DNA from: Bradyrhizobium sp. CB1717
Lineage (GTDB): Bacteria; Pseudomonadota; Alphaproteobacteria; Rhizobiales; Xanthobacteraceae
Length of the DNA: 64,000 nucleotides
Reading direction: 5' to 3'
Assembly: GCF_029714325.1 (NCBI RefSeq)
Contig: NZ_CP121666.1
Span: 1,178,001 to 1,242,000, forward strand
A program made the position numbers and the translations under genes. The notes beneath the pieces are model-generated. The model did no database searches and was not told the origin of the DNA. It saw only the letters and a program-made list of their open reading frames with translations. Of the stretch, positions 1 through 7,355 are shown piece by piece. Every line of letters begins with the position of its first letter. Position 1 is the stretch's first letter.

Positions 1-2
1 TG

Positions 3-299
3 CTCGGCAAGCACGATTTCACCACCTTTCGCGACACCGAGTGCCAGGCCAAATCGCCGGAGAAGACGCTCGACCAGCTCGATGTGATTCGCGACGGCCG
101 CGAGATCACCGTCATCACCTCGGCGCGCTCGTTCCTGCACAGCCAGGTGCGCTCGATGGTGGGATCGCTGGTGTGGGTCGGCGAGGGCCGCTGGACCGCG
201 GATGATCTCTCCGCAGCCCTTGCCGCCCGCAACCGCACCGCCTGCGGCATCGTCGCCCCGCCGGATGGGCTGTATCTGATGAAGGTGGATTACGAGTGA
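3..299 (+). CDS. truA: tRNA pseudouridine synthase A, C-terminal part (5' end outside window)
   Basis: TruA isomerises uridines 38-40 in the anticodon arm of tRNAs. The reading frame is open from base 3 and ends with TGA at 297-299, so only about the last 98 residues are present. The visible part has typical TruA C-terminal sequence: GKHDFTTF followed by [10 protein letters not shown] near the start, then [11 protein letters not shown] and a closing YLMKVDYE. This last segment belongs to the RNA-binding and catalytic fold. The catalytic Asp lies upstream of the window. The gene runs towards the atp operon and is separated from it by a strong two-way terminator. Confidence 0.93.
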   Translation, partial: LGKHDFTTFRDTECQAKSPEKTLDQLDVIRDGREITVITSARSFLHSQVRSMVGSLVWVGEGRWTADDLSAALAARNRTACGIVAPPDGLYLMKVDYE

Positions 300-330
300 G
301 GCGGGTTACGGGAGCGCTCTCGGACAAACA

Positions 331-360
331 AAAAAGCCGGCGCTCGCGCGCCGGCTTTTT
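331..360. terminator. Bidirectional rho-independent terminator between truA and atpF
   Basis: A perfect 13-bp inverted repeat (331-343 with 348-360) has a 4-base TCGC loop. The arm starts with five A and ends with five T, so it gives a GC stem followed by a U tract in both directions. It lies between the convergent truA and atpF ends and can serve both. Confidence 0.9.
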
Positions 361-380
361 GATTGATGAAGGCGAGGCCC

Positions 381-866
381 TCAGTTCAGCTTCTGCCGAA
401 CCTCGTTGATGCCCTTGGCGAGCAGGTCGTCGGCAACCTGGCCCTTGACCGACTGCGACAGGATCGTGGAAGCGGCCTGGACGGCGGCTTCCGCCGCTGC
501 GGCGCGGACATCGGCCAGCGCCTGGGCCTCGGCGAGCGCGATCTTGCTCTCGGCGGTCTTGGTGCGGCGGGCGACGAAGTCTTCCATCTTCGCCTTGGCC
601 TCGGTCGCGATGCGCTCGGCTTCGGACTTGGCGTTGGCGATGATGTCGGCCGCCTCGCGCTCGGCGGTGGCACTGCGCGCCTTGTAGTCGGCGAGCACCT
701 TGGCCGCTTCCTGTTTGAGGCGCGTTGCGTCGTCGAGCTCGGCCTTGATGCGGGCGGCGCGATGATCCAGCGCCGTCATCGCCGACTTGAAGACCCCGAG
801 ATAGCCGAACACGACCATCAGGACCACGAAGGCGACGGCGACCCAGGTTTCAGGATCGAAGAACAT
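381..866 (-). CDS. atpF: ATP synthase Fo subunit b
   Basis: This is the 161-residue peripheral-stalk subunit b of F1Fo ATP synthase. One N-terminal membrane helix (about residues 7-27, rich in V, F and L) is followed by a long charged, Ala-rich helix that continues to the C-terminus, as expected for the stator coiled coil. It is the last gene of the minus-strand Fo operon, 5 bp after atpF'. The two tandem b-type genes (b and b') are the arrangement known from Rhizobiales and photosynthetic bacteria. The shared terminator lies just downstream. Confidence 0.95.
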   Translation of the reverse strand: MFFDPETWVAVAFVVLMVVFGYLGVFKSAMTALDHRAARIKAELDDATRLKQEAAKVLADYKARSATAEREAADIIANAKSEAERIATEAKAKMEDFVARRTKTAESKIALAEAQALADVRAAAAEAAVQAASTILSQSVKGQVADDLLAKGINEVRQKLN

Positions 867-871
867 CTCGA

Positions 872-1438
872 CTAACCCTTCAAGGACGCATCAACGGCGG
901 CATTGACCGACGCCGCATCCGGAACGACGCCGGTGAGCTGCTGTACGATCTGGCCTGCTGCATCGGCCGCGATGCCGCGGACGTTGCTCATGGCGGTCGT
1001 GCGGGTCGAGGCGATGGTCTTCTCCGCCTCGGCGAGCTTGGCCGCCAGCTGCTCTTCCAGCGCCTTGCGCTCGGCATCCGCCTGCGCATTCGCCTTGTCG
1101 CGGGATTCGTTGCCGATCGCCTGCGCCCGCGAACGCGCCGAAGCGAGCTCGCCTTCATAGGCCTTCAGCGCCGCCTCCGACTGGTCCTTCAGCTTCTGCG
1201 CTTCGGCGAGGTCACCCTCGATCTTGTTCTGACGCGCTTCGATCGCACCGCCGACCTTCGGCAGAGCGAGCTTGGACACGATCACGTAAAGCAGGACGAA
1301 GAAGATCGCGAGCGACACCAGCTGTGAAGCAAAGGTGCTGCTCTCGAACGGCGGAAAGCCGCCGCTGTGATGACCGCCATCGGCTTCGGTGTGGGCACCC
1401 GCCGCCGGTCCTTTTGCCCCGCCATGACTCTCGGCCAT
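872..1438 (-). CDS. atpF': ATP synthase Fo subunit b'
   Basis: This is the second, diverged b-type stator subunit (188 residues; also called atpG or atpX). An N-terminal Gly/His/Glu-rich tail of about 30 residues precedes a single membrane helix (about residues 37-57). A long amphipathic charged helix follows. It pairs with b to form a heterodimeric peripheral stalk. It sits between atpE and atpF in the same minus-strand operon. The ATG is preceded by a purine-rich AGGAGT on the minus strand, which supports this start. Confidence 0.94.
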   Translation of the reverse strand: MAESHGGAKGPAAGAHTEADGGHHSGGFPPFESSTFASQLVSLAIFFVLLYVIVSKLALPKVGGAIEARQNKIEGDLAEAQKLKDQSEAALKAYEGELASARSRAQAIGNESRDKANAQADAERKALEEQLAAKLAEAEKTIASTRTTAMSNVRGIAADAAGQIVQQLTGVVPDAASVNAAVDASLKG

Positions 1439-1498
1439 GGAGTACTCCTGTTGCTGTCACGCGCCGCTTCGGATGAAGCGGCGCGAAAGAAGTCGTTC

Positions 1499-1726
1499 TC
1501 AGAAAACGAACAGCAGAAGCAGCGCGATCAGCAGCGAGAAAATGCCGAGCGCTTCGGTCACGGCGAAGCCGAAGATCAGGTTGCCGAACTGGCCCTGAGC
1601 GGCCGACGGGTTGCGGACGGCTGCGGCGAGGTAGTTGCCGAAGATCACGCCCACGCCGACGCCTGCACCGCCCATGCCGATGCACGCGATGCCCGCGCCG
1701 ATAAGTTTTGCTGCTGCCGGATCCAT
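1499..1726 (-). CDS. atpE: ATP synthase Fo subunit c (proteolipid)
   Basis: The 75-residue subunit c forms the proton-driven rotor ring. Two hydrophobic helices flank a polar loop (RNPSAAQGQ, about residues 38-46). The first helix carries the Gly-rich packing motif [14 protein letters not shown]. The proton-binding carboxylate is Glu58 in [12 protein letters not shown]. The frame stays open upstream to 2620, but the ATG at 1724-1726 gives the normal length and has an AAGGAG-type ribosome site on the minus strand. The longer frame is therefore a shadow over atpB. Confidence 0.97.
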   Translation of the reverse strand: MDPAAAKLIGAGIACIGMGGAGVGVGVIFGNYLAAAVRNPSAAQGQFGNLIFGFAVTEALGIFSLLIALLLLFVF

Positions 1727-1779
1727 TTTAGACTCCTTGGAAGAAAGATTGGGTTGTGGGTGGAAATTCCCCGGACCGC

Positions 1780-2529
1780 TCAGTGTCCCGGATGAATGGC
1801 GTCGTTGAGGTAGATGCAGGTCAGGATCGCAAACACATAGGCTTGCAGGAACGCGACCAGAATCTCGAGGGCGTACAGCGCGACCGTGAGCGCCAGCGGC
1901 AGCACGCCGCCGACCCAGCCGATGGCGCCGAGCGAGAAGCCCAGCATGGCGACGAAGCCCGCGAACACCTTCAGTGCGATGTGGCCGGCCAGCATGTTGG
2001 CGAACAGACGAATGCTGTGCGAGACCGGCCGCAGGAAGAACGACAGGATCTCGATGAACATGACCAGCGGCAGGATGTAGCCGGGGACGCCGTGAGGAAC
2101 GAAAATCGAGAAGAATTTCAGGCCGTTCTTGGCGACGCCGTAGATCAGCACGGTGAAGAACACCAGCAGGGCCAAGCCTACGGTGACGATCAGGTGGCTC
2201 GAGACCGTGAAGGTGTAGGGGATGATGCCGACCAGGTTCGAGACGCAGATGAACATGAACAGCGAGAAGATCAGCGGGAAGAACTTCATGCCTTCCGCGC
2301 CGGCCGTCGAACGGATGGTCGAGGCAACGAACTCGTAGGAGATTTCGGCGACCGACTGCAGGCGCCCGGGAACCAGCTGCGTGCCGCTGGCGAGCATCAG
2401 GAGCGAGATGATCGCAACGGCCACCAGCATGTAGAGCGATGAATTGGTGAAGGCGATCGTGTGATTGCCGATATGGCCGATCGTGAAGAGAGGCTCGATG
2501 TTGAACTGGTGGATCGGATCGATTTTCAT
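1780..2529 (-). CDS. atpB: ATP synthase Fo subunit a
   Basis: Subunit a (249 residues) forms the proton half-channels against the c ring. It has several hydrophobic helices, and the essential arginine is Arg174 in [13 protein letters not shown]. The C-terminal helix contains [21 protein letters not shown], which is characteristic of the family. I chose the ATG giving MKIDPIHQF, because the 10 extra residues of the longer frame are unlike subunit a and 249 residues is a usual rhizobial length. It lies between atpI and atpE in the minus-strand operon. Confidence 0.96.
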   Translation of the reverse strand: MKIDPIHQFNIEPLFTIGHIGNHTIAFTNSSLYMLVAVAIISLLMLASGTQLVPGRLQSVAEISYEFVASTIRSTAGAEGMKFFPLIFSLFMFICVSNLVGIIPYTFTVSSHLIVTVGLALLVFFTVLIYGVAKNGLKFFSIFVPHGVPGYILPLVMFIEILSFFLRPVSHSIRLFANMLAGHIALKVFAGFVAMLGFSLGAIGWVGGVLPLALTVALYALEILVAFLQAYVFAILTCIYLNDAIHPGH

Positions 2530-2641
2530 CGGCGCGGCATCTCTTGGTCTGCCGGGCAATGCCGGCGGGTCTCGGTCTGCCGGCCGGGCCGGCCCGTACC
2601 GGCAAGGCCGGCACGATCATTCCTCTCCTGTGTGGATCGCC

Positions 2642-3016
2642 TTACGAACCACCGCGCCTGTTTTGACCCGCGCCCGCCGATCTCACCACATTCACCACGC
2701 CGGCCACGAAGCCCAGCAGCAGGAACACGATAAATCCGAAAGGCGACGTCGACAGCAAGCGGTCGAACCCCCAGCCAATCCCCGCCCCGACAGCGACACC
2801 GGCGACCAACTCGGAGGATAACCGAAAACCAAGCGCCATCGCCGAGGCTCTGGCCGCTCTGTCCTCACCGTCACCTGCGGGTTGCTCGGTCTTGGTGCGG
2901 CGGTCGCGAAGTTCGGACAACCGCTGATCAAGATTTCCGAGCCGTTCGGAAAGCGCAGCTTCCTCGGGCGATCTATCGCGATCTCCATTCTCGCCGTGTC
3001 CCGTGCCCTGTGTCAT
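2642..3016 (-). CDS. atpI: ATP synthase assembly protein AtpI/AtpZ type
   Basis: This 124-residue protein begins with a charged region (about residues 1-60) containing a short predicted coiled coil. Two membrane helices follow: LVAGVAVGAGIGWGFDRLL and PFGFIVFLLLGFVAGVVNVV. The Gly-rich helical hairpin is the signature of the ATPase gene 1 (AtpZ/AtpI) family, which helps insert the c ring or imports Mg2+. It is the first gene of the Fo operon, 112 bp upstream of atpB, so the operon promoter should lie in 3017-3336. Confidence 0.9.
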   Translation of the reverse strand: MTQGTGHGENGDRDRSPEEAALSERLGNLDQRLSELRDRRTKTEQPAGDGEDRAARASAMALGFRLSSELVAGVAVGAGIGWGFDRLLSTSPFGFIVFLLLGFVAGVVNVVRSAGAGQNRRGGS

Positions 3017-3375
3017 GCAACGAAGACCCGAAACGCACCGGCTGAATGGAAATTACGCCCGCCACCCTCAAAAGCCGCGCGGACCATACTGATGGCCCAT
3101 AATCAAGTCAAGCCAAGTCACGATTGCGTCGCTTTCTGCTATGTAGCTGATTTACCTGACAATATTGGCGTGCGCGGCAGCGCTGCGCACAGCGTGACGC
3201 CGCACCGCAGCAGCTCTCCTCTTGATCGGTGGATGTCGTCGCCATTTCGCCGCGCTGCCGGGATCAAACGGGCCGGCGGGATCGTTGATTTCGGGCGGGT
3301 GTTTTTGGCGGCAGATCGCTGCGCGGCGGTGTAGAATTGCGGACGTGCCACGCGCGCGCGGTGGCGGAGAGCGCG
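3017..3375. other. Intergenic region upstream of atpI and of the secreted hypothetical gene
   Basis: This is about 360 bp between divergent genes. No convincing coding frame was found. It should hold the atp operon promoter and the promoter of the 3376 gene. A short imperfect palindrome lies around 3171-3191 (GTGCGCGGCAGCGCTGCGCAC). Stretches near 3080-3170 are less GC-rich, as is usual for a promoter region. I could not identify -35/-10 boxes with confidence. Confidence 0.4.
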
Positions 3376-3909
3376 ATGAGACCAGTGACGTCATCCACAG
3401 CATCATGGCTTGCGGCCTCGTTCGCCGCTGTGATGGTCGTCAGCGGCAGCCTGGTGGCCGCGCAATCGGCGCCCGACGGCGAAAACGGCCGCTACACCAT
3501 GACGCCGATCCCGGAGGGGGTGCTGCGGCTCGACACCCGCACGGGAACGATGTCGACCTGCACCAGGAACGGCACCGGCTGGGCCTGCTACGCGGTGCCC
3601 GACGAGCGCGCCGCGTTCGATGCCGAGATCGGCCGGCTCCAGGCCGAGGTCGAGAAGCTGAAGGGACAGCTCGCGGCCGGGCCGACCGTGTCGGGCAAGA
3701 TCGAGGAGGCGCTGCCGAAATCCGATCCGCTGAAGAAGGCGGAGCCGCAAGCACGAGAACCAAAGGTCGCCGAGGGCGACCGCAAGATCGAGATCCCGCT
3801 GCCCAGCGATCAGGACCTCGATCGCGTGATGTCGTTCCTGGAAAAGGCCTGGCGCCGGCTGATCGACATGGCCAACCGGGTGCAAAAGGACGTGTCGGGG
3901 AAGATTTGA
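3376..3909 (+). CDS. Secreted or membrane-anchored hypothetical protein with coiled coil
   Basis: I do not recognise the family. The 177-residue product starts at an ATG with GGAG 7 bases upstream; an in-frame TTG at 3337 has no such site. Residues about 8-29 form a signal peptide or anchor ending near AAQSAPDG. Two cysteines lie in TRTGTMSTCTRNGTGWACYAVPD, a short segment that could form a disulfide. A coiled-coil-like stretch follows (FDAEIGRLQAEVEKLKGQL), then a Lys/Glu/Pro-rich linker and a C-terminal helix. The layout suggests a periplasmic accessory protein. It stands alone, followed by a palindromic repeat. Confidence 0.7.
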   Translation: MRPVTSSTASWLAASFAAVMVVSGSLVAAQSAPDGENGRYTMTPIPEGVLRLDTRTGTMSTCTRNGTGWACYAVPDERAAFDAEIGRLQAEVEKLKGQLAAGPTVSGKIEEALPKSDPLKKAEPQAREPKVAEGDRKIEIPLPSDQDLDRVMSFLEKAWRRLIDMANRVQKDVSGKI

Positions 3910-3941
3910 GGACCCCGTAGCACTATCCATGCGTTGAGGTG

Positions 3942-4039
3942 CCGTAGGGTGGCCAAAGGCGTTCTTACGCCGTGCCCACCATGTTTCTACAACAATGAAG
4001 ACGTGGGCAGGGCGCTTTGCGCCTTTGCCCACCCTACGG
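3942..4039. repeat. Palindromic intergenic repeat, CCGTAGGGTGG type
   Basis: Arms of 20 bases at 3942-3961 and 4020-4039 are inverted repeats matching at 19 of 20 positions. The 58 bases between include GCCCAC and GTGGGC, which pair further. It lies between two plus-strand genes and can fold as one long hairpin. Elements of this form are common between genes in Bradyrhizobium. Confidence 0.8.
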
Positions 4040-4065
4040 CAGTGTTCGATCAGTCGAGATCTTTG

Positions 4066-4548
4066 ATGATGACATCAGCCAAATCAATCACGCGCTCGGC
4101 GCCATCGTCAGCGCAAGTCACCACCATCGCGTCGTCGCTCCTGACCGTGCAGACGCCGGGCTGCGGCTTCACCGATCTCACCAGCGAGGCTGCGAAGTTC
4201 GTCGCCGAGGTCCGCGCTCGCGACGGCGCGCTGACACTGTTCATCCGTCACACCTCGGCGTCGCTGACGATCCAGGAGAATGCCGACCCTTCCGTGCTCG
4301 TCGATCTCACCACGGCGCTGGCGCGGTTCGCGCCGGACGATGAAGATGCTGGCTGGACTCACGACACCGAAGGGCCGGACGATATGCCGGCGCACGTCAA
4401 GACCATGCTGACGGAGACCTCGCTCCACGTGCCGGTGCTGGACGGCAAGCTCGCGCTCGGCACCTGGCAGGCGATCTATCTGATCGAGCATCGGACCCGT
4501 CCGCATCGCCGCGAGGTCGTGCTGCAATTCACCGGCGCGTCGCGGTGA
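4066..4548 (+). CDS. YjbQ/UPF0047 family protein (secondary thiamine-phosphate synthase-like)
   Basis: This 160-residue protein belongs to the YjbQ family. E. coli YjbQ has a weak thiamine-phosphate synthase activity, but the physiological role is unsettled. Conserved blocks are visible: FIRHTSASLTIQENADPSV (about 59-77), the acidic/His block THDTEGPDDMPAH (98-110) and LALGTWQAIYLIEHR near the C-terminus. Its length is slightly over the usual 130-140 because of about 20 N-terminal residues. A second ATG follows directly at 4069, and a far upstream start at 3934 would run through the palindromic repeat, so it was rejected. Confidence 0.85.
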   Translation: MMTSAKSITRSAPSSAQVTTIASSLLTVQTPGCGFTDLTSEAAKFVAEVRARDGALTLFIRHTSASLTIQENADPSVLVDLTTALARFAPDDEDAGWTHDTEGPDDMPAHVKTMLTETSLHVPVLDGKLALGTWQAIYLIEHRTRPHRREVVLQFTGASR

Positions 4549-4557
4549 CCAAAACAA

Positions 4558-4584
4558 AACCGGCCGCGGAGACCGCGGCCGGTT
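4558..4584 (-). terminator. Rho-independent terminator for the MHS transporter gene
   Basis: Perfect 12-bp arms (4558-4569 and 4573-4584) close a 3-base loop. On the minus strand the stem is followed by TTTTGTTTT, so it terminates the transporter gene ending at 4612. On the plus strand the T run is weak, but the hairpin still separates the convergent YjbQ gene. Confidence 0.88.
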
Positions 4585-4611
4585 GGTGTCGTTTGGGTTC
4601 GCAGCTTCCGA

Positions 4612-6276
4612 TCAGGTCGCCTTGATGTCGACGTCCTTGGTCTCGGGCAGGAACAGGAAGCCGATCACAACGGTGATGGCCGCGAACGTGACCGGGTACC
4701 AAAGGCCCGCATAGATATCGCCCGTCGAAGCCACGATGGCGAAGGCGGTCGCCGGCAGCAGGCCGCCGAACCAGCCGTTGCCGATGTGGTAGGGCAGCGA
4801 CATCGAGGTGTACCGGATGCGGGTCGGGAACAGTTCGACCAGCATTGCGGCGATCGGGCCGTAGACCATGGTGACGAAGATCACCAGGATGAACAGCAGC
4901 CCGATGACCGCGGCCACCTGCGGACGGAAGATGTCGAACGGATGGGCCATCTTCACGATGCCCGCATCGCCGGCCTTGGGATAGCCGGCCGCTTGCACGG
5001 CGGCGAGGACGGCCGGGTTGCTCTCCTTGGCGTTCGTGTACGGAACTTCCTTGCCATTGACCATCACCTTCACGCCGGAGCCGGCCGCGCCTGGCGTGGT
5101 CGAATACTTGACTGACGACTGCGACAGGTAGGCGCGCGCGGTGTCGCAAGGCGCGGTGAAGACGCGGGTGCCGACCGGGTTGAACAGGTCGCCGCAGCCT
5201 GCGGGATCCGCCACCACATCGACCTTGGTCTGCTCGATGGCCTTTTCCAGCGCCGGGTTGGCGTTGGTGGTGATCATCTTGAAGATCGGGAAGAAGGTCA
5301 GCGCCGCGATCAGGCAGCCGCCGAGGATGATCGGCTTGCGGCCGATCTTGTCGGACAGCACGCCGAACACGATGAAGAAGCCGGTGCCGAGCAGCAGCGA
5401 CCAGGCGATCAGCAGGTTGGCGGTGTAGCCGTCGACCTTCAGGATCGATTGCAGGAAGAACAGCGCATAGAACTGGCCGGTGTACCAGACCACGCCCTGG
5501 CCCATCACGCCGCCGAGCAGCGCGAGCAGCACGAGCTTGCCGTTCTGCCAGTTGCCGAAGGCTTCCGTCAGCGGCGCCTTCGAGCTCTTCCCTTCTTCCT
5601 TCATCTTCTGGAAGATCGGGGATTCATTGAGGCGGAGCCGGATCCAGACCGAGATACCGAGCAGCAGCACCGAGACCAGGAACGGGATGCGCCAGCCCCA
5701 CTTGGCGAAATCGGCTTCGCCGACTGCGGTGCGGGTGAACAGGATCACCAGCAGCGACAGGAACAGGCCGAGCGTCGCCGTGGTCTGGATGAAGGAGGTG
5801 TAGTAGCCGCGCTTGCCGTTCGGCGCGTGCTCCGCGACATAGGTCGCCGCACCGCCGTACTCGCCGCCGAGGGCAAGGCCCTGGGCGAGGCGCAGCGCGA
5901 TCAGGATGATCGGGGCCGCGATGCCGATGGTGGCCGCGTTGGGCAGCAGGCCGACGATGAAGGTCGACAGGCCCATGATCAGGATGGTGACGAGGAAGGT
6001 GTATTTGCGGCCGACGATGTCGCCGATGCGGCCGAACACGATCGCGCCGAACGGACGCACCAGGAAGCCGGCGGCGAATGCCAGCAGCGCGAAGATGTCG
6101 CGTGTGGCCGGCGGATAGTCCGAGAAGAACTGCACGCCGATGATCGAGGCGAGCGAACCGTAAAGGTAAAAATCGTACCACTCGAACACGGTACCGAGCG
6201 AGGAGGCGAGAATGACGAACCGTTCGTCCTTCGTCATCCCTCCTGCGCCAGCCTGAGACACAGCCATTGTCGACAT
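4612..6276 (-). CDS. MFS transporter, metabolite:H+ symporter (MHS) family
   Basis: This 554-residue inner-membrane permease most likely imports an organic acid by proton symport; the substrate is unknown. MHS marks include VFEWYDFYLYGS (about residues 30-41), GRIGDIVGRK (82-91), LGGEYGGAATYVAEH (136-150) and the second-half repeat GVLSDKIGRK (305-314). Between the eighth and ninth helices there is a hydrophilic insert of about 110 residues (335-445) with two cysteines (361 and 377), longer than in ProP or KgtP. The ATG used gives MSTMAVSQ and has GGGAG upstream; the open frame continues 115 residues further without membrane-protein character. It is divergent from a response regulator gene. 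Confidence 0.92.
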   Translation of the reverse strand: MSTMAVSQAGAGGMTKDERFVILASSLGTVFEWYDFYLYGSLASIIGVQFFSDYPPATRDIFALLAFAAGFLVRPFGAIVFGRIGDIVGRKYTFLVTILIMGLSTFIVGLLPNAATIGIAAPIILIALRLAQGLALGGEYGGAATYVAEHAPNGKRGYYTSFIQTTATLGLFLSLLVILFTRTAVGEADFAKWGWRIPFLVSVLLLGISVWIRLRLNESPIFQKMKEEGKSSKAPLTEAFGNWQNGKLVLLALLGGVMGQGVVWYTGQFYALFFLQSILKVDGYTANLLIAWSLLLGTGFFIVFGVLSDKIGRKPIILGGCLIAALTFFPIFKMITTNANPALEKAIEQTKVDVVADPAGCGDLFNPVGTRVFTAPCDTARAYLSQSSVKYSTTPGAAGSGVKVMVNGKEVPYTNAKESNPAVLAAVQAAGYPKAGDAGIVKMAHPFDIFRPQVAAVIGLLFILVIFVTMVYGPIAAMLVELFPTRIRYTSMSLPYHIGNGWFGGLLPATAFAIVASTGDIYAGLWYPVTFAAITVVIGFLFLPETKDVDIKAT

Positions 6277-6468
6277 ATTGAGTCGCTCCCCGAAATGCGT
6301 TTCCTCGCGCCCCGGGTGTCCGGACATGCCGGATCGACCCAGGTCTTGCCCGCAAGGTAACATCGGCGTGAAACCCGCCCCAATACGACTTTCGGCCTTG
6401 CGCACTGACGCGCACCTGACTGCCTGGTATCGGGCGCCGGTGCGCGCCGCGAAGGCTTGCGGATTAAC

Positions 6469-6485
6469 CCCTTTGCAGCAAAGGG
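6469..6485. promoter_or_regulatory. Near-perfect palindrome in the divergent MHS/response-regulator promoter region
   Basis: CCCTTTGC-A-GCAAAGGG is a 17-base dyad with 8-bp arms. It lies 95 bp before the response regulator ATG and about 190 bp before the transporter start, in the 303-bp divergent gap (6277-6579). It is a candidate operator, perhaps for the adjacent NarL-type regulator. The rest of this gap shows no gene. Confidence 0.45.
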
Positions 6486-6579
6486 ATAATGTGCACTTGC
6501 ATGCCACGGCCGGGCAGGGAAGAATTGACCTGCCGCGGCAGTGACTCGCCGGCCGGTCGCGAACGACAGCAAGAGAACG

Positions 6580-7251
6580 ATGAACGCTCCCTCGACCCAT
6601 CTCGTCATTGCCGATGATCACCCCCTGTTCCGTGATGCGCTCCGGCAGGCTGTGGCGAGCGTCCTGACCTCGGCCAGGATCGACGAGGCCGGATCGTTCG
6701 AGGATCTGACCAAGCTCCTGGAACAGACCTCCGACGTCGACCTGATCCTGCTCGACCTCTCGATGCCCGGGATCTCAGGCTTCTCCGGTCTGATCTATCT
6801 GCGCGCGCAATATCCGGCCGTCCCGGTGGTGATCGTCTCGGCCTCTGACGACAGCGCGACGATCCGCCGCTCGCTCGATTTCGGCGCCTCCGGCTTCATC
6901 CCCAAGCGGTTCGGCGTCGAGACGCTGCGCGATGCCATTCTCAAGGTGATGGAAGGCGACGTCTGGGTTCCCGCCGACACTGACCTGTCCGCCGCCGCCG
7001 ATCCCGACATGACGCGCCTGCGCGACCGCCTGGTGACGCTGACCCCGCAGCAGGTCCGGGTCCTGATGATGCTGTCCGAGGGCCTCCTCAACAAGCAGAT
7101 CGCCTACGAGCTCGGCGTCTCCGAAGCCACCATCAAGGCTCATGTCTCGGCGATCCTGCAAAAGCTCGGTGTCGAGAGCCGCACCCAGGCCGTGATCGCC
7201 GCCGCGAAGATCGCCGGCGGCCAGTGGAAGCAGGGCACGCCGACGGGGTGA
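6580..7251 (+). CDS. NarL/FixJ-type response regulator
   Basis: This 223-residue two-component response regulator has an N-terminal receiver domain (about 6-125) with acidic pocket Asp12/Asp13, phospho-acceptor Asp59 in LLDLSMPG and conserved Lys109. A LuxR-type helix-turn-helix domain follows (about 150-213; TPQQVRVLMMLSEGLLNKQIAYELGVSE). No histidine kinase gene is adjacent, so it is an orphan unless paired with the hybrid kinase at 13367-16876. The ATG at 6580 was preferred to the upstream GTG at 6541 because the receiver fold begins a few residues later. It is divergent from the MHS transporter, which it may control. Confidence 0.93.
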   Translation: MNAPSTHLVIADDHPLFRDALRQAVASVLTSARIDEAGSFEDLTKLLEQTSDVDLILLDLSMPGISGFSGLIYLRAQYPAVPVVIVSASDDSATIRRSLDFGASGFIPKRFGVETLRDAILKVMEGDVWVPADTDLSAAADPDMTRLRDRLVTLTPQQVRVLMMLSEGLLNKQIAYELGVSEATIKAHVSAILQKLGVESRTQAVIAAAKIAGGQWKQGTPTG

Positions 7252-7270
7252 GCGTTACTGCACTATCAAA

Positions 7271-7337
7271 TCCGTCATCCTTCGAGGCTCCTCATGGGAC
7301 GCGTTGCGTCCCATGCCTCGCACCGCAGGATGACGGA
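7271..7337. repeat. Palindromic intergenic repeat, TCCGTCATCCT type
   Basis: Perfect 11-bp arms at 7271-7281 and 7327-7337 enclose a second inner dyad, ATGGGACGCG TTG CGTCCCAT. It lies between the convergent response regulator and large regulator genes, so it may also terminate transcription. It resembles the element at 46147-46264 in its CCTTCGAG core. Confidence 0.8.
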
Positions 7338-7355
7338 GCTTGATACGGTACGCCT

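Noticed and set aside
1756..2442. A 228-codon open frame on the plus strand
   Set aside because: It runs antisense through atpB, has an Asp/Gln/Arg-rich composition typical of antisense frames in GC-rich DNA and no ribosome site.
1499..2620. atpE as a 373-residue protein
   Set aside because: The frame stays open upstream through atpB in another frame, but subunit c is 75 residues and its ATG has a ribosome site.
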